NCBI GenBank assembly: GCA_905479325.1
Contig: CAJQLW010000018.1
Coordinates: forward strand, 1-64,000
DNA: 64,000 bases
DNA from: an uncultured Flavobacteriales bacterium
Lineage (GTDB): Bacteria > Bacteroidota > Bacteroidia > Flavobacteriales_E > Vicingaceae
Direction: 5' to 3'
Shown here one piece after another: positions 8,871 to 17,149 of this stretch. Numbering within the stretch: position 1 is the stretch's first letter; each line of letters begins with the position of its first letter. The notes under the pieces are model-generated. The model saw nothing but the letters and a program-made list of their open reading frames with translations, did not search any database and had not been told where the DNA came from. The position numbers and the translations under genes were made by a program.

Positions 8871-9587
8871 GGGTTTAGCTTTAGCTGGAACAAAATGATA
8901 GACTACTTCAGGTTCTTTGTAGGCAGACTCTTCAGGTTTTTCAACCTCTTCGCTAAAGTCTACATATTCTCCTAACACATCCGCTTCGTCTTCCTCCTCT
9001 TCAGGCCAAACAAACACTTTTCTTTGAGGTCCTTGCTTTCGATAAACAAACGCGAGTACCAAACCAATAAATAACCCCCAAAAGTGACCTTCCCAACTGA
9101 TGCTTTTATCCCATGGAAGAATTCCCCAAATTAAACTCCCGTATAGAAATGCTACCAAAAATGAAAGCGCTACAAGGGGAATGTATTTGCGCAAAAAACC
9201 GCTAATAAACAGAAAACCAAACAAAGCATAAACCAAACCACTTGCGCCAATATGGTAGGCAGTTCGGGCAGAAATCCACGTGTACAACCCCGCTAAAAGA
9301 AACGAATACAAAATAACCTTAGGCGCTAGGGAACGATAAAAGTAAAACATAACCCAACCCAATATTAAAAGCGGCAATGAATTATTGAAAACATGATTCC
9401 AATCTCCATGTATAAAAGGTGCAAGTAGCACACCTTTTAATCCTGAAACTTCACGAGGAAGTATACCCATTCGAACAAAAGAAGTATCAAAGTAGAGTTC
9501 AATAATTTTTACCGTCACAATGACGAGCACAAAAATGAACGGAAACACGGCACTATAAATAAATTTCTTTTTTTCGAAATCGTCCAT
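8856..9587 (-). CDS. Rhomboid family intramembrane serine protease (copy 3)
   Basis: This 243-residue polytopic protein has Ser116 in HIGASGLVYALFG and His168 in WEGHFWGLFIG, plus HGDWNHVFNNSLPLL at 60-74, the rhomboid second-helix motif. The C-terminal 50 residues form a highly acidic cytoplasmic tail (EEEEDEADVLGEY) ending in a lysine-rich stretch. It converges on the two plus-strand rhomboids. The family member is distinct from the other two and has an acidic instead of basic tail. Confidence 0.88.
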   Translation of the reverse strand: MDDFEKKKFIYSAVFPFIFVLVIVTVKIIELYFDTSFVRMGILPREVSGLKGVLLAPFIHGDWNHVFNNSLPLLILGWVMFYFYRSLAPKVILYSFLLAGLYTWISARTAYHIGASGLVYALFGFLFISGFLRKYIPLVALSFLVAFLYGSLIWGILPWDKSISWEGHFWGLFIGLVLAFVYRKQGPQRKVFVWPEEEEDEADVLGEYVDFSEEVEKPEESAYKEPEVVYHFVPAKAKPKAKS

Positions 9588-9703
9588 TCAACTTCTTTTT
9601 CCAGTTCTTAATTTGCCATTTATTGACTTTATTCACCTAACAAATAATTTGCCATTGACAATTCGGCAGGTTTTATTAGTTTAGGTGCACTAAAATTACG
9701 TTT

Positions 9704-10003
9704 ATGAAAAAGTTAATTCTCTCTGTGCTCCTATTTATTGGCTTCGGTGTTTATGGCTTTGCTACCAACAAAATTGAAGTTCAACTAAAACAAACTCAAA
9801 AAGAAGAGCAACACGAAACGAAGAAAAAAGTAGAACGTTACGACTATTGCCTGTTCAAGTTTATGGATTTATTGCCAAAAAAGGTAGAAAAAGATTCAAG
9901 CCAAATAAGTGACCAATTACTTCAACGAAAAGAACTCAAAGAAGAAACCACTCATCATCAAGAGAAACCTCTCGACTTTTTTATGTTCTCATATGCTTCT
10001 TGA
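9704..10003 (+). CDS. Small exported protein, unknown function
   Basis: This 99-residue protein has an N-terminal signal peptide (MKKLILSVLLFIGFGVYGFA, likely cut near residue 21). A charged, lysine- and glutamate-rich remainder follows, with two aromatic patches (YDYCLFKFMDLL and FFMFSYAS). There is no recognisable domain. Its last 46 bases overlap the 3' end of the convergent J-domain gene, so the reading frame is constrained there. The protein is probably periplasmic or secreted. Confidence 0.6.
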   Translation: MKKLILSVLLFIGFGVYGFATNKIEVQLKQTQKEEQHETKKKVERYDYCLFKFMDLLPKKVEKDSSQISDQLLQRKELKEETTHHQEKPLDFFMFSYAS

Positions 10004-10713
10004 ACTTTCCTAAATTTTTCTTCCGCCTGATTTTTAACTTCTTCTCCTAAATGATTCACCTTATCAGGATGGTATTTCATGGCCATTCTGCGATAAGCCT
10101 TCTTAATCTCATCATCCGTTGCATCTTGGGTAATCTCTAATATTTTAAAATCGCCCCCTGTTTCACGCACAAACATTGCTTTGATCGACTGAAAATCGGC
10201 AACACCAATTCCTAAAAATCCCGCTATTCTTTGTATTGTAACGACTTCGCTATCGCTTATTTGCCCATCTGCTTTAGCAATACCAAACATGTAATGCAAC
10301 AACTGCAATCGGCTTGCATATTGCATTTGGTAACGAATTTGGTGCCCCACAGACCGAGCATCTATTGGACTTTTTAGCAAATCCCTCAACGCCCTCATTT
10401 GCTCTCTCGTCTTTGCCTCACCAAACTGCTGAATGTAAAATCTGCGAACATACTCTAGTTCTGATTTTAAAATTTTCCCATCTGCCTTCATTACAGCAGC
10501 AGTTAACACCAATAAACTAGCGGCGAAATCTCCAGTAGCAGTTCTTTGATAAGCTTGCTGTCCGGTATATCGTTCTCTTGTAAATTGTTCGTCCCACTCT
10601 ACAGACCCTCTTCGATCAAACAATCCACCAATAATAAAACCTAAAATGGCACCCGGAAATTTAAAAAATGAGAACCCAATTAACGCTCCAATCCATTTTG
10701 CCCAACCTTTCAT
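9958..10713 (-). CDS. DjlA-like co-chaperone: membrane anchor, TerB domain, J domain
   Basis: This 251-residue protein has a hydrophobic N-terminus (about 5-30, glycine-rich), a TerB-like helical domain at about 65-165 with the acidic repeats MKADGKI and AKADGQIS, and a C-terminal J domain at about 185-250 carrying the HPD motif (KYHPDK). The layout anchor-TerB-J is that of DjlA, which stimulates DnaK at the inner membrane. It is shorter than E. coli DjlA (about 270). The start ATG at 10713 is followed directly by the anchor. It is a single-gene unit on this strand. Confidence 0.85.
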   Translation of the reverse strand: MKGWAKWIGALIGFSFFKFPGAILGFIIGGLFDRRGSVEWDEQFTRERYTGQQAYQRTATGDFAASLLVLTAAVMKADGKILKSELEYVRRFYIQQFGEAKTREQMRALRDLLKSPIDARSVGHQIRYQMQYASRLQLLHYMFGIAKADGQISDSEVVTIQRIAGFLGIGVADFQSIKAMFVRETGGDFKILEITQDATDDEIKKAYRRMAMKYHPDKVNHLGEEVKNQAEEKFRKVQEAYENIKKSRGFS

Positions 10714-10803
10714 ACTTTTTAACGTTTAATGAATAATAAAATTAGGAATTTGATGTTCCTTAATATGTCGTTTAATAAAATTTTAAAACTGCCAATTATT
10801 AAC

Positions 10804-10811
10804 TAATTTTG
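10804..10811 (+). promoter_or_regulatory. Putative -7 element directly before a TTG-started gene
   Basis: TAATTTTG matches TAnnTTTG and ends four bases before the TTG at 10816. If used, the transcript would start at or inside the annotated start region. The true start could then be the second TTG (10822), or the transcript would be nearly leaderless. Confidence 0.4.
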
Positions 10812-10815
10812 CCGA

Positions 10816-11259
10816 TTGGAATTGCAAAAACTTCTGGAAACATACGATTTCATACCTCCACCAATTGAAAGTGGCTCTGCTTACTATTTTACAACAGATA
10901 GCGGAATACAATATGAAGTACGTTTTGGAAGAAAACAAAACAACGTTTTAAACACATCAATTGTATTTGGTGTTCTTAATGAAGAATTTGACGGAGAAGA
11001 GTATAGCATGACCAACAAGTTTGAGGTTTACAAAGTAATGTCGACCATAGTAAAAATAGTGCAACGTTATATACAAACGCACCCCAAAACAAATTGCTAT
11101 GAGTTCACTGGTGAACCAACGGAGAAGGAAATTGACAATGAAGGTAGAATTAGATTAAAACTTTACAACCGCTATTTGCCGTATATATTCGACAATAATT
11201 GGGAAATAAGGAAAGAATATAATAAAACCATTGTGTCAAAAATAAACACTAATACGTAG
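10816..11259 (+). CDS. Conserved-type cytoplasmic protein, unknown function
   Basis: This 147-residue soluble protein has no signal peptide and no membrane segment, and predicted alternating strands and helices. Recognisable stretches are SGSAYYFTTDSGIQYEVRFG and a C-terminal YNRYLPYIFDNNWEI. I do not recognise a family. There is no ATG near the start, so TTG at 10816 or 10822 must serve. It lies 47 bases before the sigma factor gene on the same strand, with a 6-bp palindrome (TAGCAC/GTGCTA) spanning its stop codon. Confidence 0.6.
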   Translation: MELQKLLETYDFIPPPIESGSAYYFTTDSGIQYEVRFGRKQNNVLNTSIVFGVLNEEFDGEEYSMTNKFEVYKVMSTIVKIVQRYIQTHPKTNCYEFTGEPTEKEIDNEGRIRLKLYNRYLPYIFDNNWEIRKEYNKTIVSKINTNT

Positions 11260-11306
11260 CACGATTTTTGCAGTGTGCTAAGTGTTGAAAAAAGAAAAAG
11301 AAGAAT

Positions 11307-12170
11307 ATGAGACAACTGAAAATTAGTCAACAGATTACCAAAAGAGAAAGCAAATCATTGGAGAAGTATCTACAAGATGTTTCAAAAGAAGAGATGATTA
11401 CTGCTGAAGAAGAGGTAGAGTTGGCAATTAAAATTCAAAGTGGCGACGAAAGAGCGTTAAACAGGTTAGTTAGAGCTAACTTACGTTTCGTAATTTCTGT
11501 AGCTAAACAATATCAAAACACAGGATTAACCTTAGAAGATTTAATTAACGAAGGAAACCTCGGTTTAATTGAAGCTGCAAAGAGGTACGATCACACAAAG
11601 GGGTTTAAATTTATCTCTTACGCAGTATGGTGGATTCGTCAAAGTATTTTAAAAGCTGCTGCTGATAACTCTAGAACCATTCGTTTACCACACAACCGAT
11701 TGGGAGAGATTCAGAAAATCAGCAAGGCTTCGAATGAATTTGAGCAAAAAAACGAAAGAACTCCAACAGCAGAGGAATTGTCAGACTTGACAGAGATGGA
11801 CGTAGCGAAGGTAGAAATGTCTTTAAAAATGTCCAAAAAACAAGTTTCTATTGATGCTCCAATGAGCAACGATGATGACAACAATAGCTTAGTAAGTGTT
11901 CTAGAAAATAACGACACTCCAGATCCAGCAGATAATCTTTTACAAGAGTCACTTTCTCAAGATTTAGAAAGAACACTTGCATATTTGAAAGGCATGGAAG
12001 CTGAAGTTATTCGTTTATTCTACGGTTTAGGTGGAGCTAGCGAAATGACATTAGAAGAAATTGGAAATACGTTTGGATTGACAAGAGAAAGAATCCGTCA
12101 AATTAAAGAAAGAGGGTTAAGAAGATTGAGAAGAGTTTCAAACCAAACAAACCTTCAAACGTACTTGTAA
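11307..12170 (+). CDS. rpoD: Primary RNA polymerase sigma factor (Bacteroidota RpoD/SigA type)
   Basis: This 287-residue housekeeping sigma-70 lacks region 1.1, as is usual in Bacteroidota. Region 1.2 starts near residue 17 (SLEKYLQDV). Region 2 includes LVRANLRFVISVA, GLIEAAKRYD and FISYAVWWIRQSI. Region 3 follows NRLGEIQK, and region 4 has the EEIGNTFGLTRERIRQIKERGLRRLR helix-turn-helix. This factor recognises the TTTG/TAnnTTTG promoters seen elsewhere in the window. A strong terminator follows within 25 bases. Confidence 0.95.
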   Translation: MRQLKISQQITKRESKSLEKYLQDVSKEEMITAEEEVELAIKIQSGDERALNRLVRANLRFVISVAKQYQNTGLTLEDLINEGNLGLIEAAKRYDHTKGFKFISYAVWWIRQSILKAAADNSRTIRLPHNRLGEIQKISKASNEFEQKNERTPTAEELSDLTEMDVAKVEMSLKMSKKQVSIDAPMSNDDDNNSLVSVLENNDTPDPADNLLQESLSQDLERTLAYLKGMEAEVIRLFYGLGGASEMTLEEIGNTFGLTRERIRQIKERGLRRLRRVSNQTNLQTYL

Positions 12171-12194
12171 CACTTTCTTACAACTAGAAAACAC

Positions 12195-12227
12195 AGCCGC
12201 CTCGAGAAATCGAGGCGGCTTTTTTTA
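12195..12227 (+). terminator. Intrinsic terminator after the sigma factor gene
   Basis: An 11-bp perfect stem (AGCCGCCTCGA/TCGAGGCGGCT) with a GAAA loop is followed by seven T residues. Confidence 0.95.
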
Positions 12228-12247
12228 TTTGCAAACCGAACAACCTT

Positions 12248-12770
12248 ATGATTCAACACTTTCATTTACAAACTTCAATTATTTTCATATGTTTTCTATT
12301 ACTTCTACTTTCTAGTTGTACTCAGAAAATTTTAATTGAAAACGTCGCATATCCAAACCGTACATTCTATTTAAATTGGAAGAACGATTCTGTAAAAATT
12401 TAAGTTTAATCCCGAAAGGCTAAACTGCGTAATAAACAACCACATTACCGAAAAGGACATCACTTTATTCTACAATGATTCAGGCAAAAACATTAGTAAA
12501 TACCTGTTTCTTGAGGAATATGGAAAGAAGGAATTGGTGCAAATCGAAAGGACGATTTTTAAATTTGAAAAGGATTTTTTGAAAAAACAAAAAATATCAA
12601 TTGAATACCTAAATTTAATTGAGGAAGCAGACGATTCGTTAAAAATAAGCAGCTTCAAAAGCGCGTTAAAGCATTATAAGAAGGCTCACCGGTTGAGTAA
12701 AAAAGAACAATATCCCATTACTAAAATTAAAGAAATTAAGCGTTATTTAAAACAGCAGAAAAAACAGTAA
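12248..12770 (+). pseudogene. Lipoprotein with TPR-like C-terminus, interrupted by a single-base frameshift
   Basis: Frame one starts at ATG 12248 with a lipoprotein signal (FLLLLLSSC) and reads to TAA at 12401-12403. After the five-A run at 12394-12398 the adjacent frame reads KFNPERLNCVINNH and continues without a stop to 12770. Removing one A joins the two into a protein of about 173 residues. The C-terminal part (DDSLKISSFKSALKHYKKA, then YPITKIKEIKRYL) resembles the short TPR-like repeat common in Bacteroidota envelope proteins. Possible readings are a real mutation, a sequencing error in the homopolymer, or slippage-tolerant expression. Confidence 0.7.
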
Positions 12771-12816
12771 TCGAAAATATAAACTACCAGTGTTAAAATT
12801 ATTTTTAATTAAGAAA

Positions 12817-13650
12817 CTACCAGCTCCCTCCTGCTCCGCCGCCGCCAAATGAGCCGCCGCCAAAACCACCAAATCCGCCTCCGCCGCCAAAACCAGATCC
12901 ACCACCGAAACCACCTCGCCCTCCTGTAAAGTTACCGTAAAAGCCGGAATGTCGACTGTTCATTGACCCCATCAACCAAAGCGCCATCCATAAAGAAGTG
13001 TTGTTGGTATGTGCATAATTTCTTGCACGACTAATGTTCTTAAAAAACATGAGCCCTATAAGGACCACCAATGCTGCTAAAAGCGCAAAAGGAAAGCCGC
13101 CACCTCCTTTTCCTCTTCCATTTTTATTGTAGCTCTGAGCTGAATATTCTCCTCCCGTAATTTCTGTAATGGTAAGTATTCCTTCTAACAGCCCTTTTTC
13201 CGTTTGACCCTGTTTAAAATATGGAATCATTTCATTTTCTACAATCCTTTTTCCAATTGCATCGGGCAAAATACCTTCCAAACCATAACCGGTAGCGATG
13301 TAAATTTGCCCTTTTGAGTTCGCTTGCTTTGGCTTATAAAGTACAACTATCCCATTGTCAAATTTAGCATTGCCTACGCCCCATTTTTCACCCAAATCAA
13401 ATGCAAAAAAAGAGGCCTCTTCTCCACACAAATCATTTACTGTAACCAATGTAATTTGAGTTGAAGTTGTATCGTTAAAACCAACCAAGTAATTTTCTAG
13501 TTGCGTTTCAAAAGAAGGAGACAATACATTTGCAAAGTCGTTGACCAACCTTTGAGGATTTGGTTTTTCAGGTATACAACCAACTTGCGCGATCGCCTGA
13601 ACGGCCATAATAAACAGCAAAGAAATAAGTAATAGTTGTCTTTTTATCAT
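12817..13650 (-). CDS. TPM-domain exported membrane protein with glycine-rich tail (YgcG-like)
   Basis: This protein has about 277 residues from the preferred ATG at 13650, which directly follows the stop of the upstream gene. A longer frame to 13677 exists but overlaps that gene. It has a signal peptide (RQLLLISLLFIMAVQAIA), a TPM domain at about 35-165 (VNDFANVLS, GVGNAKFDNGIVVLY, ATGYGLEG), one membrane segment near 185-203, and a tail of about 45 residues almost entirely glycine, phenylalanine and serine. TPM-domain proteins of this layout occur with LemA; their biochemical role is unsettled. Confidence 0.85.
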   Translation of the reverse strand: MIKRQLLLISLLFIMAVQAIAQVGCIPEKPNPQRLVNDFANVLSPSFETQLENYLVGFNDTTSTQITLVTVNDLCGEEASFFAFDLGEKWGVGNAKFDNGIVVLYKPKQANSKGQIYIATGYGLEGILPDAIGKRIVENEMIPYFKQGQTEKGLLEGILTITEITGGEYSAQSYNKNGRGKGGGGFPFALLAALVVLIGLMFFKNISRARNYAHTNNTSLWMALWLMGSMNSRHSGFYGNFTGGRGGFGGGSGFGGGGGFGGFGGGSFGGGGAGGSW

Positions 13651-13651
13651 C

Positions 13652-14089
13652 TTAGTTTTTTCCAAATGAAATGTCATCAGACAATTCGTTGATATCGCCT
13701 TTTTGATATGGGAAATGTGCTTTTAATTGTAATCCAGCTTCTTTAATTCCGGCAATTAGTCCACCTACAAAATCTCCTTTTTTAAATTGCTCTAGCATAA
13801 TTAAAGAGGTTGAATCCCAAAACCCTTCAGGTACTTTTTGGTTGATACCAACATCGCCCAATATGGCAAATTCTTTTGATTCAACGGCTAAATAAATGAG
13901 CACGCCATTGCGCAATTTGGTTTGATGTAATTCCAACTTCTCAAAAACAAAAGAAGCTCGATCCATGACGTCCTCCTTCAACTTTCGCTCAATGTGAATT
14001 TTCACCTCTCCAGAGGTATTCAGCTCCGCTTCTTGAATAGCTTCTCTAACTTGTTGCTGTTCTGCTTCTGTAAATAAATCTTTCGCCAT
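13652..14089 (-). CDS. TPM-domain protein, cytoplasmic-facing short form
   Basis: This 145-residue protein consists only of a TPM domain: TSGEVKIHIERK near 26-37, then HQTKLRNGVLIYLAVESKEFAILGD and FWDSTSLIMLEQFKKG. There is no signal peptide or membrane segment. It lies between lemA (1-base gap) and the longer TPM protein (1-base gap), forming a tight three-gene unit with probable translational coupling. The function is not established. Confidence 0.85.
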   Translation of the reverse strand: MAKDLFTEAEQQQVREAIQEAELNTSGEVKIHIERKLKEDVMDRASFVFEKLELHQTKLRNGVLIYLAVESKEFAILGDVGINQKVPEGFWDSTSLIMLEQFKKGDFVGGLIAGIKEAGLQLKAHFPYQKGDINELSDDISFGKN

Positions 14090-14090
14090 G

Positions 14091-14669
14091 TTAAAATTCT
14101 ACTTTAGGTGCTTTTTCAGAGCCTGCGTCTGCTTCAAAATATCCTTTCTTTTCAAAATCGAACCATCCCGCATAAATGTTTCTAGGAAACTGCTTAATGT
14201 ATGTATTATACTCTTTCGTTACTTCATTGAACTTTCTTCGCTCAACGGAAATTCTATTTTCTGTTCCTTCTAACTGTGCTTGCAATTCTAAAAAGTTTTG
14301 ATTCGCTTTTAAGTCTGGATACCGTTCAAAAGTAGCAAGCAGTCTTGATAATGAACCACTCAATTGACTTTGTGCTTCTTGAAATTTCGCCATATTTTCC
14401 GGTGTTAAATCGTCTGCGCTAATATTAATTGAAGTTGCTTTAGATCGTGCTTCTGTAACCTCAACAAAAGTCGATTTTTCAAACTCAGCATATCCTTTTA
14501 CAGTAGAGACTAAATTAGGTATGAGGTCAGCTCTTCGTTGGTAAGATGTTTCTACTTGTGCCCATTGGCCACCAACACTCTCTTGTTTTGCAACCATTTC
14601 ATTGTAGCCACACGAGCTTAATGTTGCCACTGCTAATAATGAAATTACTAAATTTTTTATCTTTTTCAT
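14091..14669 (-). CDS. lemA: LemA family lipoprotein
   Basis: This 192-residue protein has a lipoprotein signal ending at Cys20 (VATLSSC) and a long helical LemA domain: WAQVETSYQRRADLIPNL at about 36-53, then FEKSTFVEVTEARSKA and RYPDLKANQNFLELQAQLEGTENRI. The acyl anchor should hold it on an envelope membrane. It is first in a three-gene unit with two TPM proteins, the usual lemA association. The function of the family is not settled. Confidence 0.92.
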   Translation of the reverse strand: MKKIKNLVISLLAVATLSSCGYNEMVAKQESVGGQWAQVETSYQRRADLIPNLVSTVKGYAEFEKSTFVEVTEARSKATSINISADDLTPENMAKFQEAQSQLSGSLSRLLATFERYPDLKANQNFLELQAQLEGTENRISVERRKFNEVTKEYNTYIKQFPRNIYAGWFDFEKKGYFEADAGSEKAPKVEF

Positions 14670-14760
14670 TTTGATTTGATTTTACGTTAAATTAATCCCA
14701 ATTAATTGATTCTCCTCTCAAATTTTATGAATGGTTAATTTGTAATTCAAGAGGTGCAAA

Positions 14761-14802
14761 AAGTCCCCAAACTACAATCTATACAGATTTAAGATTGAGG
14801 AC
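14761..14802. terminator. Possible stem-loop downstream of htpG
   Basis: AAGTCCCCAA at 14761-14770 pairs with TTGAGGACTT at the distal side with one mismatch, and an inner CAATCT/AGATTG pair extends the stem. It lies just past the htpG stop codon. The loop is long, so this is tentative. Confidence 0.4.
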
Positions 14803-14828
14803 TTCTTTATTTGATTCTTCGTGAGCGT

Positions 14829-16733
14829 TTAAATCAGCGCTACACTTCGCTTAATGAACTTACTTAATTCCTCTCCTTTTAACAGGTTTTGAGAAAGCAA
14901 CGCTAAGTCAGCAGCCTGCTTTGCCATGTCTTTGCGTTTCGCTTCATCCTTTTCTGCTAAAATTTTAGAAATTAGTGGGTGGTTTGAGTTTACTGACAGG
15001 TTATACATATCAGGCATGTTTCCCATTCCCATCATTCCGCCGCCGCCCATTGCGCTCATGTCTTTCATTCTTCTCATGAATTCAGCTTGCGTAACAGTCA
15101 TTGGAGAATCCGCTTCACTTAAACTTACAAAGTTTACGGTAAAGGTTTGTTTATTTACAACTTCTTCAAACACTGGTTTCAATACTTTTTCATCATCTTC
15201 TGTCAATTTAGAAGTGATTTCTTCATCTTTCTGAATCAACTTATCAATGGTATCTCCATCTACTCGAGTGAATGTAGTGTTTGAATCAGCTTGCTCCAAT
15301 TTGCCAACCAAATGCGCTGTTAGCGGAGAATCCATAACCAAAACGTCATACCCTTTGCTCTTAGCGGCATCAATGTAACTGTATTGAGCATCTTTGTCAG
15401 AGGTGTACAAGTAAACTACTTTCGAATTTTTATCTGTTTGGTTTACCTCGATTTTTGTTTTGTATTCGTCTGCCGTAAAGTACTCTCCCTCCACATTCTT
15501 GAACAACATGAACTTTTCAGCTTTTTTGGCAAATTTTTCATCAGACAGCATTCCATATTCTATGAATATTTTAATATCGTCCCATTTTGATTCGAATGCC
15601 TTTCTATCTTTTTTAAAGAGTTCTTCTAATTTATCTGCAACTTTTTTCGAAATGTAATTTGAAATTTTCTTTACATTCCCATCTGCTTGTAAATAAGACC
15701 TAGAAACGTTAAGAGGTATATCTGGAGAATCGATTACTCCATGCAACAAGGTCAAGAAATCCGGAACGATACCTTCTACAGAATCGGTCACAAACACTTG
15801 GTTACTGTACAATTGAATTTTATCTTTTTGAACCTCTAAGTTTTTCTTCAACTTAGGGAAATACAAGATTCCTGTCAAGTTAAACGGGTAATCTACATTT
15901 AAATGAATGTGGAATAAAGACTCCTCAAAGTTCATTGGATACAACTCTCTGTAGAAGTTCTTATAATCCTCATCGTTTAAGTCTACAGGAGCTTTGGTCC
16001 AAGCCGGTGTTGGATTGTTAATGATATCATCAACAGTAATTTTTCTGTGCTCTTCTTTGGTTTCTTTACCGTCTTTATCGGTAGTTGTTTTGGGCTCGTG
16101 CTCAGGATCGTTAATCTCCTTTGTTCCGAATTTAATCGGCACAGCCATGAACTTACAATACTTGTCTAACAGTTCTTTTATTTTGAATTCAGACAAATAC
16201 TCCTTAGCATCTTCAGAAATGTGAAGTACTATGTCAGTACCTCTTTCTTTTCTTGTATCGTCCTCTTCTAGTGTGAAATTTGGGCTTCCATCACACTCCC
16301 ACTTTACAGCCTTGCTCCCTTCTTTGTATGATTTTGAGAAAATCTCAACCTTATCTGCCACCATGAAAGATGAGTAGAAACCAAGACCAAAGTGTCCAAT
16401 AACGCTAGCTTTATCTTTGTATTTCTCAACAAATTCTTCAGCTCCTGAAAAAGCAATTTGATTGATGTATTTATCAACTTCCTCTTCCGTCATCCCAATT
16501 CCTCGGTCAGAAAAAGTCAAGGTTTTTGCTTTCTCATCAACCTTTACTTCCATTTGAGTTTCACCAATGTCGCCTTTTACATCGCCAATGTTGCTCAATG
16601 TCCGAAGTTTTTGAGTGGCATCTACTGCGTTAGAAACCAACTCTCTCAAGAATATCTCCTGATCAGAATATAAAAATTGCTTGATAATTGGAAAGATATT
16701 CTCCGTTTGAACGTTAATCTGTCCTTTTGCCAT
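14829..16733 (-). CDS. htpG: Chaperone HtpG (bacterial Hsp90)
   Basis: This 634-residue cytosolic ATP-dependent chaperone has the N-terminal GHKL motifs RELVSNAVDATQKLR, GIGMTEEEVD and GHFGLGFYSSFMVA, then RGTDIVLHI. The middle domain contains NVSRSYLQAD, and the C-terminal dimerisation domain has a methionine/glycine-rich loop (SAMGGGGMMGMGNMPDMY) near residue 545. Length matches the family. It is transcribed alone, with the start ATG at 16733 preceding the MAKGQINVQTENIF N-terminus. Confidence 0.97.
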   Translation of the reverse strand: MAKGQINVQTENIFPIIKQFLYSDQEIFLRELVSNAVDATQKLRTLSNIGDVKGDIGETQMEVKVDEKAKTLTFSDRGIGMTEEEVDKYINQIAFSGAEEFVEKYKDKASVIGHFGLGFYSSFMVADKVEIFSKSYKEGSKAVKWECDGSPNFTLEEDDTRKERGTDIVLHISEDAKEYLSEFKIKELLDKYCKFMAVPIKFGTKEINDPEHEPKTTTDKDGKETKEEHRKITVDDIINNPTPAWTKAPVDLNDEDYKNFYRELYPMNFEESLFHIHLNVDYPFNLTGILYFPKLKKNLEVQKDKIQLYSNQVFVTDSVEGIVPDFLTLLHGVIDSPDIPLNVSRSYLQADGNVKKISNYISKKVADKLEELFKKDRKAFESKWDDIKIFIEYGMLSDEKFAKKAEKFMLFKNVEGEYFTADEYKTKIEVNQTDKNSKVVYLYTSDKDAQYSYIDAAKSKGYDVLVMDSPLTAHLVGKLEQADSNTTFTRVDGDTIDKLIQKDEEITSKLTEDDEKVLKPVFEEVVNKQTFTVNFVSLSEADSPMTVTQAEFMRRMKDMSAMGGGGMMGMGNMPDMYNLSVNSNHPLISKILAEKDEAKRKDMAKQAADLALLSQNLLKGEELSKFIKRSVALI

Positions 16734-16850
16734 AATATGATAAATTTTGAATGTTATTTTTTACAGAAAGCGAAGTTTCAAAGGATGTGCCAAGGGTAAA
16801 CGGGTGACATTTTGGCGCAGAATGAGTTCGTAAAAAATAACGTACATTAG

Positions 16851-16879
16851 ACCTGTCAGGTTATTGAAACATGACAGGT
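16851..16879. repeat. 8-bp inverted repeat upstream of the pterin dehydratase gene
   Basis: ACCTGTCA at 16851-16858 and TGACAGGT at 16872-16879 form a perfect 8-bp inverted repeat with a 13-base spacer, 34 bases before the ATG at 16913. The ACCTGTCA/TGACAGGT palindrome resembles a dispersed intergenic motif I know from other flavobacterial genomes. It could be an operator, a transcription stop for an upstream start, or an inert repeat. Confidence 0.6.
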
Positions 16880-16912
16880 ATTTAGAATACTATAACAAAC
16901 AAACTCTTTACT

Positions 16913-17149
16913 ATGAACAACTGGAAAGAAGAAAATAATACACTTATAAGAAGTTTCAAATTCAAAAACTTTGTTGAAGCATGGGGATTTATGTCACAAG
17001 TTGCACTAATTGCTGAAAAGCAAAGTCACCATCCTAATTGGAGTAACGTATACAACACGGTTGAAATTACCCTTACCACTCACGACGAAGGCAATACTGT
17101 AACTGAAAAAGATAGAAAATTAGCCGATTCAATAGATAAGATCATGTAA
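16913..17149 (+). CDS. 4a-hydroxytetrahydrobiopterin dehydratase (PCD/DCoH)
   Basis: This 78-residue protein is a minimal PCD fold, dehydrating 4a-hydroxytetrahydropterin to recycle the cofactor of aromatic amino acid hydroxylases. The active-site signature EKQSHHPNW at about 40-48, followed by [14 protein letters not shown], is intact with both histidines and the third histidine in TTHD. Length is at the short end of the family. Its stop codon abuts that of the convergent pheT. No hydroxylase gene is nearby. Confidence 0.9.
   Translation: MNNWKEENNTLIRSFKFKNFVEAWGFMSQVALIAEKQSHHPNWSNVYNTVEITLTTHDEGNTVTEKDRKLADSIDKIM

Noticed and set aside
10816-11259. Phage-related or toxin/antitoxin assignment for the unknown protein
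   Set aside because: No phage, toxin or antitoxin motif is visible, and the neighbours are ordinary housekeeping genes.
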